Positions 39,843-47,505 are shown, numbered from the stretch's first letter. The stretch is 64,000 nt of DNA from Mesorhizobium sp. SOD10 (GCA_000824805.1 CCNA01000034.1:248001-312000), one strand, 5' to 3'. Made by a program: numbers and translations. The notes: generated from the letters alone by a model not told the origin.

Positions 39843-39920
39843 CTACCGCGCAAACAGCATAAGCAGGATGATGATCGGGATCGGAACCCCCAGCAGCCAA
39901 AGCAATATACCTCGTCCCAT
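39843..39920 (-). CDS. 25-residue single-span membrane peptide
   Basis: MGRGILLWLLGVPIPIIILL, MLFAR: one hydrophobic helix with a central PIP. It has an ideal ribosome site (AGGAGG, 5 nt) before ATG 39920 and ends 10 bases before the next gene's ATG. Very short Gly-Arg-Gly-Ile-Leu-Leu-Trp peptides like this are common in alphaproteobacteria and are usually missed in annotation. Function unknown; an accessory to the following membrane protein is plausible. Confidence 0.75.
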   Translation of the reverse strand: MGRGILLWLLGVPIPIIILLMLFAR

Positions 39921-40207
39921 AGTAACCTCCTGTTGCTGTCGAGACGAATACCAATTCGCAGAACTGGCTTTCGTTCCTAAGGTCTAGTGATGGAGATCGA
40001 CGGAACGTCCCGACTTTGGAGCTCGCTGACTCTGCCGATGCCGCGGAAACTCCTTCGGAACAAGTAGCGGCTCGGCATGTTCGGCAGCGGGAAGGTCAGA
40101 GCGGCCGCAAGCCCCAATGGACGCTGTCAAAACCGATGGCGATTTTGCAACAGGACACAGTGGATATATAATTAGCTGACTAAATGATTCATGGGCACGG
40201 TGAGCCG

Positions 40208-40393
40208 ATGGCCAAGAAGAAAAGCAGACAGGTCCTCGCAGGCATTTCAGAAGCATCTCGCGCTGAAATCCTCGAGGCCGCTTATTTTGCCCGCAAATGC
40301 GGTCTCACTCGCGACGAGGCATTGCGGATGATCCGCGAAGCCCACAGCTTGCCAGCCGTCAAGCCGGCCGAGGGCGGGAAGCGCGAAAACTAA
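40208..40393 (+). CDS. DUF3606-like small protein
   Basis: A 61-residue basic protein: MAKKKSRQVLAGISEASRAE, ILEAAYFARKCGLTRDEALR, MIREAHSLPAV. The helix-turn-helix-like YFARKCGLTRDEALRMIREA matches the DUF3606 pattern (y..kkfgvs.eel..av). GGTGAG stands before ATG 40208. The region 39984-40190 before it holds no gene. Confidence 0.65.
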   Translation: MAKKKSRQVLAGISEASRAEILEAAYFARKCGLTRDEALRMIREAHSLPAVKPAEGGKREN

Positions 40394-40416
40394 TCTTTCG
40401 TTTGAAGATTTGGGTC

Positions 40417-40734
40417 TTATTGACCCGTCTGCGGCGGCACCTGGCCGGGCTTGATCACCGGCATGTCACTGCCGGTCGGCGGCGGCCGGGCCGCGTTCTT
40501 GTCGCCGGTCGGCGGCGGCTTCAGCACGCCGCCGCAATTGCCAAGCTGCTTCGACAGTTCATCCGTATCGGCCTCTTGCTTCTGTTTCTGCCGCTGGTCG
40601 TTGGGTTCGGGCTTGGCCTGACAGTTCTGCGCCTGCTGATCCTTCGGTTGCTCGTCCAGCGGCTGGGCGGTCTGCGCAGCCGCGGGCAGAGCGGAAGTCA
40701 GAACGAAGGCCGCGATGAGAAGCGCTTTGTTCAT
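40417..40734 (-). CDS. Exported Pro/Gln-rich small protein
   Basis: A 105-residue protein with a signal peptide (MNKALLIAAFVLTSALPAAA, cleavage before QTAQP). The mature part is disordered: DEQPKDQQAQNCQAKPEPND, QRQKQKQEADTDELSKQLGN, CGGVLKPPPTGDKNA and a second PPPTGSD. Two Cys (QNCQ, GNCGG) could pair. AGGAGG lies 6 nt before ATG 40734. Related small periplasmic proteins are common near rhizobial stress genes. Function unknown. Confidence 0.75.
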   Translation of the reverse strand: MNKALLIAAFVLTSALPAAAQTAQPLDEQPKDQQAQNCQAKPEPNDQRQKQKQEADTDELSKQLGNCGGVLKPPPTGDKNAARPPPTGSDMPVIKPGQVPPQTGQ

Positions 40735-40949
40735 AGTATCCTCCTCTTGGTCAGTGCTCGTGGGGCCGAGATCGGCGAGACCAGGACCACAGAGGCCGGC
40801 GCGATCTCGTCCAGCCGGGCGGGTTGCTTTATCGTCGAGTCGGCGCCGAACTGCGAAACGTCTTCCGCTTGCTTTTCGGGCGGATTGAGCGGCCTCCGGA
40901 CCGGACCGGGCGCGACCACGTTGACGCCGATGCCCGAGAGACAACGCAT
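40731..40949 (-). pseudogene. Remnant of a short-chain dehydrogenase
   Basis: A 72-codon piece: MRCLSGIGVNVVAPGPVRRP, LNPPEKQAEDVSQFGADSTI, KQPARLDEIAPASVVLVSPI. The VNVVAPGPV word is the segment after the active-site helix in short-chain dehydrogenases, and the rest fits the YhdG/YhxC-type stress dehydrogenases. The nucleotide-binding and catalytic parts are missing, and after SPISA the frame diverges. It is a fragment only. Confidence 0.75.
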
Positions 40950-41331
40950 GTCGTCAGAAAAGGTTGGCCAGGTTCATCGCACACCGCCAGGAGCTTCGGC
41001 CTACATCAAAGTTAAATGCGGCCGCTCGGCCATGGTGCTAACCCTTCGTCATTTGGGGGGACTCTTCGGGAGGAGTCCCATGGATGTTCGAGCTCTCATC
41101 GGTACGCTCTCGGCTGCTTTGCTGCGCCGCCGTGCCGCCGCACCGCCGATCCCAGCCAGGGTGATCCGCGCCTCGCTGGCGGATATCCCGCTCAGGCCGA
41201 GACCGCGTCCGCCACACCGGCCGGCGCCTCCTGCCCGGCCCGCAAGCAATATGTAACCTCAGCACCGCCAGGCGAATGCAACCGACTGGCCAAGTCATCG
41301 TTTACGGCCATCCCCAACCTTGTGGTGCACC
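40950..41331. other. Intergenic stretch, no supported gene
   Basis: About 380 bp between the dehydrogenase remnant and a short membrane peptide. Open frames on both strands are Arg/Pro/Ala-rich and look like chance frames. Confidence 0.45.
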
Positions 41332-41439
41332 ATGAAATCCTTGCCTATGAATCCGCTTCTTGTCTTTGTCGCCGCCATGACCACGGCCGCGCCCTTTGTC
41401 GGCCTTGTCTGGCGAACGGGCGAATGGTTCGGATGGTGA
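41332..41439 (+). CDS. Possible 35-residue membrane peptide
   Basis: MKSLPMNPLLVFVAAMTTAA then PFVGLVWRTGEWFGW: one membrane helix followed by an aromatic tail. It ends 7 bases before the start of the DUF982 gene, consistent with coupling. The ribosome site is weak, so translation is uncertain. Confidence 0.35.
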   Translation: MKSLPMNPLLVFVAAMTTAAPFVGLVWRTGEWFGW

Positions 41440-41446
41440 TCAACCG

Positions 41447-41746
41447 ATGAGCCGTTTCCTGCCGCTCACCATTCGCTTCGTCAGCGGCGGCACGATGGTG
41501 GTCACCACGGTCGCAGAGGCCAAGAAGGCGCTCGCCGGTACCTGGAAGAACAAGGAAGCGCCGGACTATCTCAAGGCGGCGCGGTTGGTGGACGACGCGA
41601 TCGCGGGCAGCTGCCGGCCGTCCGTCGCTTTTGCCGCCTTCAAGAAGGCCGCCGCGCAGCAGGGGCTGCTGAAATCCGCACAGCCAAGTGCGGCGCTGAC
41701 CATGCTGGACGAGCTCTGGTCGAGCTCCAAGAAGCCGCACAGCTAG
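41447..41746 (+). CDS. DUF982 family protein
   Basis: A 99-residue protein: MSRFLPLTIRFVSGGTMVVT, TVAEAKKALAGTWKNKEAPD, YLKAARLVDDAIAGSCRPSV, AFAAFKKAAAQQGLL. The arrangement of a beta-hairpin, a ...A...L...W segment, and a C-terminal AFaAFKKAAaqqgl helix is that of DUF982, a family almost limited to Rhizobiales and often present in many copies. Function unknown. Confidence 0.8.
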   Translation: MSRFLPLTIRFVSGGTMVVTTVAEAKKALAGTWKNKEAPDYLKAARLVDDAIAGSCRPSVAFAAFKKAAAQQGLLKSAQPSAALTMLDELWSSSKKPHS

Positions 41747-41750
41747 AGAG

Positions 41751-42551
41751 CTATCTCGGCTCGCGCACCATGCTGAGATAGGTCGGATCGAACTCGGCGA
41801 TCGTAACCAGCCGCTCCCAGTCGAGGATCGTGATCATATGGTTCGTCCAGTTGATGACATTCATGCGTCGCAGCGTGCCAATCACCCGGTTCATGTGGAC
41901 CACGGACAGGCCGAGCACGTCGGCCAGTTGAGCCTGGGACAGCGGCAGGTAAAAACTCATCTCGCGCGTCTTCTTCACCACCTGTAGCCGGATAAACAGC
42001 TCGCATATCAGATGCGCGAGGTGGGAGAGCTTGGAGCGGCGTCCCATCGCCACGATCCACTCGCGATGGATGGCGCCGTCGACGAGCGTGTCGAGCCACA
42101 ACAGCCGGGTGAGATGCGGCGCTTGCTCGGTGATCGTCTTGAGCTTGCTATGCTCCGCTGCGGCCACATGGCAGGGCGACAACGCGACGATGCCGTGATC
42201 CATGGTCTTGAGCAGGAAGGCATGAAGGTCGACGAAATCACCGGCGACCTGCAGCGAGGTGAATTGGCGGCCGCCGTCCTCCAACACCCTGTAGCGGGCA
42301 GCCAACCCGTCTATGATCAGCGTGCTGTAGGTCGGTCTGGTTCCCTCCGAGACGATGTCCTCACCGACGTCGACATACTTCTCTATCGAGATCGTGGAAG
42401 TAAGCAGCGCTTTCTCTTCCTCCGAGAGGGCGTCGTGCTGGCTGAGATTGAGGTATAGCGATTCCAGCAATTCGGCCTCTCCGTTGCAACGGCTAACGCG
42501 GCAGACCGAGGCTGGTTGCAGGCGGCCACCCGCCCAGAGCCGGCGCGACAT
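41751..42551 (-). CDS. Crp/Fnr family transcription regulator
   Basis: A protein of up to 266 residues; the first 20-25 may not be translated, since ELLESLYLNLSQHDALSEEE is a more usual opening. Residues about 50-150 are a cyclic-nucleotide-binding-type beta roll (RYRVLEDGGRQFTSLQVAGD, FVDLHAFLL). The C-terminal winged helix-turn-helix is SQAQLADVLGLSVVHMNRVI, followed by LDWERLVTIAEFDPTYLSMV. Fnr-type iron-sulphur Cys residues are absent, so it is not an oxygen sensor of that kind. A truncated paralogue remains at 36062. Target unknown. Confidence 0.85.
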   Translation of the reverse strand: MSRRLWAGGRLQPASVCRVSRCNGEAELLESLYLNLSQHDALSEEEKALLTSTISIEKYVDVGEDIVSEGTRPTYSTLIIDGLAARYRVLEDGGRQFTSLQVAGDFVDLHAFLLKTMDHGIVALSPCHVAAAEHSKLKTITEQAPHLTRLLWLDTLVDGAIHREWIVAMGRRSKLSHLAHLICELFIRLQVVKKTREMSFYLPLSQAQLADVLGLSVVHMNRVIGTLRRMNVINWTNHMITILDWERLVTIAEFDPTYLSMVREPR

Positions 42552-42634
42552 GGATTTTTCCCTCGATATCTGCGGCTTGGAACCATGACCGCGCTGGTGA
42601 ATTGAACCTCGAAATTTCCGGGGACGACGTGCCG

Positions 42635-42868
42635 ATGGAACGCTTCTATTTCGACCTTTACAACGCGGACCACAGCCAGGAAGACGCCGAGGGGCAGCTC
42701 TTTCCCAGCCGGGAGAGCGCCGGTATGGAGGCGCTGCGCATCCTGCACGACGTCGCTCGCGACGAGATGCCGGGCGGCAGGCATCTCAACATCATTGTCA
42801 AGGTGCTGGACGAAAAGCGCGACCAGATTTTCGAAGCGTCGCTGACATTGGATTCCGCCTGGACGTGA
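42635..42868 (+). CDS. DUF6894-type small protein
   Basis: A 77-residue acidic protein: MERFYFDLYNADHSQEDAEG, QLFPSRESAGMEALRILHDV, ARDEMPGGRHLNIIVKVLDE, and ASLTLDSAWT. The pattern FYFDL...D.EG..f...e.A..eA.rilhd is typical of DUF6894, a small rhizobial family of unknown function. ATG 42635 is preferred; a TTG 33 bases upstream is also open. Confidence 0.75.
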   Translation: MERFYFDLYNADHSQEDAEGQLFPSRESAGMEALRILHDVARDEMPGGRHLNIIVKVLDEKRDQIFEASLTLDSAWT

Positions 42869-42908
42869 GGCGGTCGACGCTGTCGGCGCCAGCCTCCGGA
42901 GACAAGCA

Positions 42909-43802
42909 ATGTTTGAGGATTTCGACAGCCGCGAGATCGACACCGGCGAAGCAAGGATCTTCGCCCGGCACGCCGGCAGCGGACCCGGCCTGCTCCTGCT
43001 GCACGGTTTCCCCGAAACCCACGCGATGTGGCGCGAGGTGGCTCCCGGCCTGGCACGGGATTTCACCGTCGTCTGCGCCGATCTGCGCGGCTATGGGCAA
43101 AGCTCCTGCCCGCCCTCGGCCGCCGACCATGCGCCCTATGCCAAGCGCGCTATGGCCGCCGACATGATCGTTCTGATGGAGACATTCGGCTTTCGCCGCT
43201 TCATGGTAGCGGGTCATGATCGCGGCGGGCGCGTCGCCTACAGGCTGGCGCTCGACCACCCGGACCGTGTCGAGAAGCTCGCCGTGCTCGATATCATCCC
43301 CACCGCCGATGCCTGGGACCGCGCCGATGACAGGCTGGCACTTGGCTACTGGCCGTGGTCGCTGCTGGCGCAGCCCGAGCCGCTGCCGGAGACGATGCTT
43401 GCGGGCGCCGCCGATGCCATCGTCGACAATGCGCTCTCCGGCTGGGGATCGTCGCCCGACGCGTTCCCGCCCGGAGTGCGGCAACTCTATGTTGGTGCGC
43501 TACGCGACACGGCGCACATCCATGCGATTTGCGAAGAATATCGCGCGGCGGCTTCCCTCGACCGCGAGCATGACCAGGCCGACAGGGAGGCCGGCCGGCG
43601 CATCGCCTGCCCGCTGCTGGCGCTATGGAGCGAGCATGGGGCGCTGGCCGAATGGTATGCGCAGGAAGGCGGCCCGGAGGCGCTGTGGCGGGACTGGGCG
43701 GACGACGTCAGCGGCGGCGCCTTGCCCGGCGGTCACTTCTTTCCGGAGGAGTCGCCGATCGAAACGGCTGCCACGCTCGGCGCCTTCTTTTCCGGGAGAT
43801 AG
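42909..43802 (+). CDS. Alpha/beta hydrolase, haloacetate dehalogenase-like
   Basis: A 297-residue alpha/beta hydrolase. Seen motifs are the oxyanion loop LLLHGFPETHAMW, ADLRGYGQSSCP, the nucleophile elbow VAGHDRGGRVAYRLALDHPD with Asp as nucleophile, LAVLDIIPT, a late ALWSEHGALAEWY and the base His in LPGGHFFPEESP. An Asp nucleophile in GHDRG is the mark of fluoroacetate/haloacetate dehalogenases and epoxide hydrolases. YWPWSLLAQPEPLPE matches the dehalogenase cap. No operon partner is evident; 40 bp separate it from the DUF6894 gene. Confidence 0.85.
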   Translation: MFEDFDSREIDTGEARIFARHAGSGPGLLLLHGFPETHAMWREVAPGLARDFTVVCADLRGYGQSSCPPSAADHAPYAKRAMAADMIVLMETFGFRRFMVAGHDRGGRVAYRLALDHPDRVEKLAVLDIIPTADAWDRADDRLALGYWPWSLLAQPEPLPETMLAGAADAIVDNALSGWGSSPDAFPPGVRQLYVGALRDTAHIHAICEEYRAAASLDREHDQADREAGRRIACPLLALWSEHGALAEWYAQEGGPEALWRDWADDVSGGALPGGHFFPEESPIETAATLGAFFSGR

Positions 43803-43850
43803 AACGCGCTTTGTGGGAGTTGGCGCGGGCCGGCCAAGTGCCCGGCCGGC

Positions 43851-44075
43851 TCAGGCTAGCAGCAAACAAAGCAGCGGCAAGGCCGCCAAGCCGACCGCCA
43901 TTGCAACGAGCGTGGCGTGGCCGAGACGCTCCGCGCGCCTGGCAATGTCGGCTACCTCATCCTCGTCGTTGATGAGATCGAGGAAGGAAAGATCGGCACG
44001 GGTGGCGCGCTGGTTGTCATTGGCAGGCAGGCTTTCGGTGTCCTGCCGGGTGGGCTTTGCAGAGATATAGGTCAA
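43851..44075 (-). CDS. Small protein with C-terminal membrane helix
   Basis: A 74-residue tail-anchored protein: MTYISAKPTRQDTESLPAND, LSFLDLINDEDEVADIARRA, then the hydrophobic tail ATLVAMAVGLAALPLLCLLL. An acidic helix next to a terminal anchor. No family recognised. The 300 bp to its right hold no gene but contain a long hairpin. Confidence 0.65.
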   Translation of the reverse strand: MTYISAKPTRQDTESLPANDNQRATRADLSFLDLINDEDEVADIARRAERLGHATLVAMAVGLAALPLLCLLLA

Positions 44076-44127
44076 AACGTCGTCTCGCTCCGAAGCCGGT
44101 TAAGCGGCCTTGTTGTTCATGAATATT

Positions 44128-44168
44128 GGTGCCCGCCGAAATTGCGCGGGGGGCGATCGGCGGGCACC
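44128..44168. other. Long perfect hairpin in a gene-free stretch
   Basis: GGTGCCCGCCGA at 44128-44139 pairs perfectly with TCGGCGGGCACC at 44157-44168 around a 17-nt G-rich loop. No T-run follows on either strand, so it is not a standard terminator. It lies about 50 bp upstream of the minus-strand gene at 43851-44075. Confidence 0.55.
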
Positions 44169-44304
44169 AGGACGGCCGGCGATGGAGGGGGCTTTTCTCG
44201 ACGGCCGCTCCCCAATTCTCAAAGAGCGGAATGGTTGCACAAGCCGGCCCAATGCTTCGGCTAATTCGGACTTCAGTCGTACCCGGTCACGAAATGTTTC
44301 AGCC

Positions 44305-44329
44305 GGAACATAGCCAGTCCCCGCCTGTT
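44305..44329 (+). promoter_or_regulatory. EcfG-type promoter
   Basis: GGAAC, 16 bases, TGTT, 73 bp before the KGG-type gene. The site continues TGTTCC, so the minus strand carries an equivalent GGAAC-N16-TGTT; the element is palindromic at its ends. Confidence 0.55.
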
Positions 44330-44402
44330 CCTTTTACTCAAGGATGCCGAACGCGTCCTTGAATCACCCTGAAGAAGAATCCGAACCAACGGAGAATTCG
44401 AT

Positions 44403-44618
44403 ATGCCGAATCAAGGCGGAAGCCACGAACAGCACGTCAAGGCCGGCCAGCAGAGCCACAAGAATCGCGACGATCAGCATCGCGGCAGCGGGCAACAGCA
44501 AGCTGAGGACCGCAACATGGATCAGCGGGGCGCCGGTCAGCATAGAGGCGGAAGCGGCAACTTCGCCGAAGACCGCCAGCGTGCCTCGGAAGCCGGCCGC
44601 AAGGGTGGCCAGCGCTGA
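44403..44618 (+). CDS. KGG-repeat stress-induced protein
   Basis: A 71-residue hydrophilic protein rich in Gln, Gly, His and Arg: MPNQGGSHEQHVKAGQQSHK, then the single KGG-type motif SGNFAEDRQRASEAGRKGGQ, R. The motif GNFA-D.-RASEAGRKGG is the general-stress-protein repeat (con-10/GsiB-like). Placement behind an EcfG-type promoter fits. Likely a desiccation-type hydrophilin. Confidence 0.85.
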   Translation: MPNQGGSHEQHVKAGQQSHKNRDDQHRGSGQQQAEDRNMDQRGAGQHRGGSGNFAEDRQRASEAGRKGGQR

Positions 44619-44696
44619 GTGAAAAAGGTGGCGTCGGTGCTCTGCACCGCGCTGCCCTCGTTTTGGAGTTGCACCTTTCAAATCATGGAGAAATCG

Positions 44697-45218
44697 ATGG
44701 CGACGAAGCGTTCGTCCGAAGCCTCGAACGGCCTGGAAAGCCTGTTCGTGGACGGCCTCAAAGACATTTACTATGCGGAAAAGAAAATCCTGAAGACGCT
44801 GCCGAAAATGGCCAAAGCCGCGTCAGCGGAAGAAGTAAGCGCGGCTTTCGAGAAGCATCGCGTCGAGACGGAAGGCCATGTCGACCGACTCGAGAAGGTT
44901 TTCGAAATCCTCGGCAAACCTGCGCGCGGTAAGACCTGTCCGGCGATCGACGGCATTATCGAAGAAGGTTCGGAGATCCTCGAGGAATATAAAAATGAGC
45001 CGGCTCTCGATGCCGGCCTTGTAGCGGCTGCCCAGTCGGTCGAGCACTACGAGATCGCGCGCTACGGCACGCTGATCGCCTGGGCAGAGCAACTCGGCCT
45101 GAAGGAAGCGCTGCCGTTGCTGCGCGACACGCTCAAGGAAGAGTCCGCAACGGACGAAGCACTTACCAAGCTGGGCGAAAGCGGGGCCAACAAGCGAGCG
45201 TTGCAGGCGGCCGCATAG
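44697..45218 (+). CDS. DUF892 (YciE-type) ferritin-like protein
   Basis: A 173-residue four-helix protein: SSEASNGLESLFVDGLKDIY, YAEKKILKTLPKMAKAASAE, EKHRVETEGHVDRLEKVFEI, then AQSVEHYEIARYGTLIAWAE and LLRDTLKEESATDEALTKLG. The repeated E..H pairs (FEKHRVETEGH; VEHYEIARY) are the ferritin-like metal-binding residues of the YciE/DUF892 family, induced by osmotic and general stress. ATG 44697 follows GGAGAAATCG. It is 79 bp after the KGG gene and probably shares its promoter. Confidence 0.9.
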   Translation: MATKRSSEASNGLESLFVDGLKDIYYAEKKILKTLPKMAKAASAEEVSAAFEKHRVETEGHVDRLEKVFEILGKPARGKTCPAIDGIIEEGSEILEEYKNEPALDAGLVAAAQSVEHYEIARYGTLIAWAEQLGLKEALPLLRDTLKEESATDEALTKLGESGANKRALQAAA

Positions 45219-45360
45219 AGGCGCTGAGGCCAGGGCTTCGGTTTGCTGCCATGGCCTGATGAAGCGGCCCCGGTTCAAAGCCGGGGCCGTAAGGCTGAGG
45301 TCGGCGCCAGTCGCTGGGCGTGGTTGTCGGAGCTTGAACCGCTATCCGCCGATGCCGCAT

Positions 45361-45385
45361 GGAACCAGTTCGGCTCCTCCCGGTT
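45361..45385 (+). promoter_or_regulatory. EcfG-type promoter
   Basis: GGAAC, 16 bases, GGTT, 50 bp before ATG 45435. Just upstream, 45264-45289, is a GC-rich hairpin (CGGCCCCGG-TTCAAAG-CCGGGGCCG), possibly the end of the previous transcript. Confidence 0.6.
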
Positions 45386-45434
45386 GCTTAGATGCCGTCG
45401 CCGCAGAACGCCGGCATTTGAAGGAGGGCACCTG

Positions 45435-45932
45435 ATGTCTATGCATACGCTTCATCCTGAGCGGGTCGATGAGACCCGCCTGAAGGCCTATTCGGCTTTT
45501 GCGCCAATGCTTATCAATGCGCTCGCACAGAAACTCGCCCGTCGACAAGGAATGAAGGATCTGGACAGACTTGAGGCGTCGTTGATCCGGCTGGTCGAGG
45601 AGGCGGACATCGCCGCGCCGGATTCGGAAGCGATGAAGGAGTTCGCCGTCGAGCTTGTCGTGTCCACGCTGCGCAACGTGCGTGAGCACCCTGACGCCAA
45701 GCAGGATCTGGAAGAAATCGATAACCGTCGTGCCGAAGGGCGCTCGGAAGATCCGGATACGCTGGAAGAGCAGTTGCAGTCCGGACTCGAGGACAGTTTT
45801 CCGGCCAGCGATCCGCCGGCTGTCGTTTCGACCGCGATCACCGGCGGCGCGAAGGACATCGTCGGCACCGACGAGGTGTTGCGCCGCAAGAAGGAAGCTT
45901 CCGCGCGCCGCCAGGAAAAGCAGGAAACCTGA
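45435..45932 (+). CDS. Hypothetical acidic stress-regulon protein
   Basis: A 165-residue soluble protein with AAGGAGG before ATG 45435: MSMHTLHPERVDETRLKAYS, FAPMLINALAQKLARRQGMK, AMKEFAVELVVSTLRNVREH, then a disordered tail containing LQSGLEDSFPASDPPAVVST. That last word (EDSFPASDPPA) is common in small rhizobial stress proteins. The EcfG-type promoter 50 bp upstream supports general-stress control. No catalytic motif. Confidence 0.75.
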   Translation: MSMHTLHPERVDETRLKAYSAFAPMLINALAQKLARRQGMKDLDRLEASLIRLVEEADIAAPDSEAMKEFAVELVVSTLRNVREHPDAKQDLEEIDNRRAEGRSEDPDTLEEQLQSGLEDSFPASDPPAVVSTAITGGAKDIVGTDEVLRRKKEASARRQEKQET

Positions 45933-46078
45933 TCGCCGGATTGATGCCGTGCCATTCGAGCAAGGCGGCGGCCTGGTCACGAAAATCGAGCAGAAGCTGA
46001 CGGGCTGACGGCGAGCCTAGCGCACTCGCGCCGGAGCCTGCCGATATTGAAGATGGCCAGCCAACTCGCGAACGAAAA

Positions 46079-46103
46079 GGAACCAGCCTCGCCGCGAAGG
46101 GTT
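46079..46103 (+). promoter_or_regulatory. EcfG-type promoter
   Basis: GGAAC, 16 bases, GGTT, 26 bp before ATG 46129. It would drive the three small genes at 46129, 46368 and 46609. Confidence 0.6.
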
Positions 46104-46128
46104 GGTTCAGTATCGGAAGGACAAAACC

Positions 46129-46338
46129 ATGCAGAAAAGCGAACTTCCCAACCGCCCAGGCGCAGCAGGAACGCCGTCAGGTAACCTGCCGACCAAGGGC
46201 GGCGACGACCCCGATGTGCGTTTCCTGGCGGAGAACACCGATCTGTCGCCGAAGCAGGCGCGCGAGCTGATCCGCGAGCACGGGCATGACCGCGACAAGC
46301 TCTTGAAGATCGCCCGAACCATGAAAGCGGAGGGCTGA
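46129..46338 (+). CDS. DUF3606 family protein
   Basis: A 69-residue protein: MQKSELPNRPGAAGTPSGNL, then VRFLAENTDLSPKQARELIR, EHGHDRDKLLKIARTMKAEG. The word LSPKQARELIREHGHDRDKL is the core of DUF3606. First gene of a probable three-gene stress operon (spacing 29 and 43 bp to the next genes). Confidence 0.85.
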   Translation: MQKSELPNRPGAAGTPSGNLPTKGGDDPDVRFLAENTDLSPKQARELIREHGHDRDKLLKIARTMKAEG

Positions 46339-46367
46339 CCGCCCCGAGAAAGAAGCGAGGTTGAGAG

Positions 46368-46565
46368 ATGAGCAATTCACCGAACACAGGACGTCCCGGA
46401 ACCTCCGATCAATGGCCGCGCTGGGAAGGCCCGAAGGCCAACAAGCCGCGCGGCTACCTGCCGGCCAAGGACGATCCCGACGAGGATCGTGACGCCGCGG
46501 GCGAGAACAACAAGGATCCGGAACGGTCCGACCTTGGCGACGTCGCCAAGAAAAAGGGTTCCTGA
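46368..46565 (+). CDS. Small disordered hydrophilic protein
   Basis: A 65-residue protein: MSNSPNTGRPGTSDQWPRWE, GPKANKPRGYLPAKDDPDED, NNKDPERSDLGDVAKKKGS. Charged, Pro- and Asp-rich, without predicted structure, like hydrophilins. GAGGTTGAGAG lies before ATG. Second gene of the stress operon starting at 46129. Confidence 0.75.
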   Translation: MSNSPNTGRPGTSDQWPRWEGPKANKPRGYLPAKDDPDEDRDAAGENNKDPERSDLGDVAKKKGS

Positions 46566-46608
46566 GGCCGGTCTGCGGCTTCACTCAGCGCAACAAAGGA
46601 GCAGGACA

Positions 46609-47370
46609 ATGCCACGCGGAGACAAATCGAAATACACCGACAAGCAGGAGCGCAAGGCGGACCATATCGCCGAAGGCTATGAGAAGCGCGGCGTTTCCGA
46701 GAAGGAAGCAGAACGGCGCGCCTGGGCGACGGTCAACAAGGATGACGGCGGCGGCAAGAAGGAAGGCGGCTCGGGCCGCGGCAAGCACACCGGCCATCCG
46801 GCGGCCCATAAGGGCGGCAAGGCTGGCGGGAAGGCGTCGGGCGAGCGATCCGCGGCCCCCACAAGGGGAGAAGGAAGAAGGCCCCTACAGCGGCATTTCC
46901 GACGTCTGCTTGATCGTTTGGCTGGGGACGTCCGTCTTGACGTTCTGCACGCCCTTGATCCGGCTCAGATGCTCCGACTGGAAGCGGCGGTAGTCGTCGA
47001 TGCCTGCCGCCACGATCCGCACCATCGCATCGCAATCGCCCAGCATCAGATAGCACTCCATCACTTCCGGGAATTTCGCCACCTCAGCGGCGAAATGCTC
47101 GATCGTGTCCTCGTCCTGCTGCTTCAGCCAGATGCGGGTGAAGAAGGTCTGGCCGCGGCCGATCTTGGCCGGGTTGAGCATCGCGACATAACGGTCGATG
47201 ATGCCTGCCTCCTCCAGCAGTTTCACGCGCCGCAGGCAAGGCGACGGCGAGAGGCCGACTTCCCTGGCAAGGTCGTTGTTGGCCATGCGCCCGTCGCGCT
47301 GCAGCGCGCGCAGGATGCGCTTGTCGATCTCATCGAGCTTCATGGTTCAGAATTCCAATCTTTTGCCTAA
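46609..47370 (+). CDS. Basic KGG/plasmid-stabilisation-like small protein whose natural stop is missing
   Basis: The credible part is residues 1-85: MPRGDKSKYTDKQERKADHI, AEGYEKRGVSEKEAERRAWA, TVNKDDGGGKKEGGSGRGKH. This matches small rhizobial proteins of about 80 residues ending in Gly/Lys-rich tails. After GGKASGERSA the frame enters a remnant of a palindromic repeat (46857-46877) and then runs antisense through the whole Lrp gene to 47370, which would make 253 residues. Most likely the original stop was lost by deletion next to the repeat. AAGGAG lies before ATG 46609. Confidence 0.6.
   Translation: MPRGDKSKYTDKQERKADHIAEGYEKRGVSEKEAERRAWATVNKDDGGGKKEGGSGRGKHTGHPAAHKGGKAGGKASGERSAAPTRGEGRRPLQRHFRRLLDRLAGDVRLDVLHALDPAQMLRLEAAVVVDACRHDPHHRIAIAQHQIALHHFREFRHLSGEMLDRVLVLLLQPDAGEEGLAAADLGRVEHRDITVDDACLLQQFHAPQARRRREADFPGKVVVGHAPVALQRAQDALVDLIELHGSEFQSFA
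46885..47343 (-). CDS. Lrp/AsnC-type regulator of azlCD
   Basis: A 152-residue regulator: MKLDEIDKRILRALQRDGRM, winged helix-turn-helix LAREVGLSPSPCLRRVKLLE, and a ligand-binding domain MECYLMLGDCDAMVRIVAAG with FQSEHLSRIKGVQNVKTDVP. The LSPSPCLRRV recognition helix is typical of the Lrp and BkdR branch. It is divergent from azlC with 162 bp between, so it probably regulates the exporter genes in response to an amino acid. Its 3' end lies against a repeat remnant. Confidence 0.85.
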   Translation of the reverse strand: MKLDEIDKRILRALQRDGRMANNDLAREVGLSPSPCLRRVKLLEEAGIIDRYVAMLNPAKIGRGQTFFTRIWLKQQDEDTIEHFAAEVAKFPEVMECYLMLGDCDAMVRIVAAGIDDYRRFQSEHLSRIKGVQNVKTDVPSQTIKQTSEMPL

Positions 47371-47505
47371 ATGCGCTACCTAATGCCAAATCTTGGCGAA
47401 AATGACGCATCTTCGCAACCCGATTGCCCGGCGTTTCGGCTAGTGTCCGGCGATCGACAACCGACCGGGAGAATGGCGGCCGCGAGGCCGGCCAAGGGCA
47501 AAGCC

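Noticed and set aside
45264..45289. GC-rich hairpin as a terminator after the DUF892 gene
   Set aside because: The stem is strong but no T-run follows, so I only mention it with the nearby promoter.
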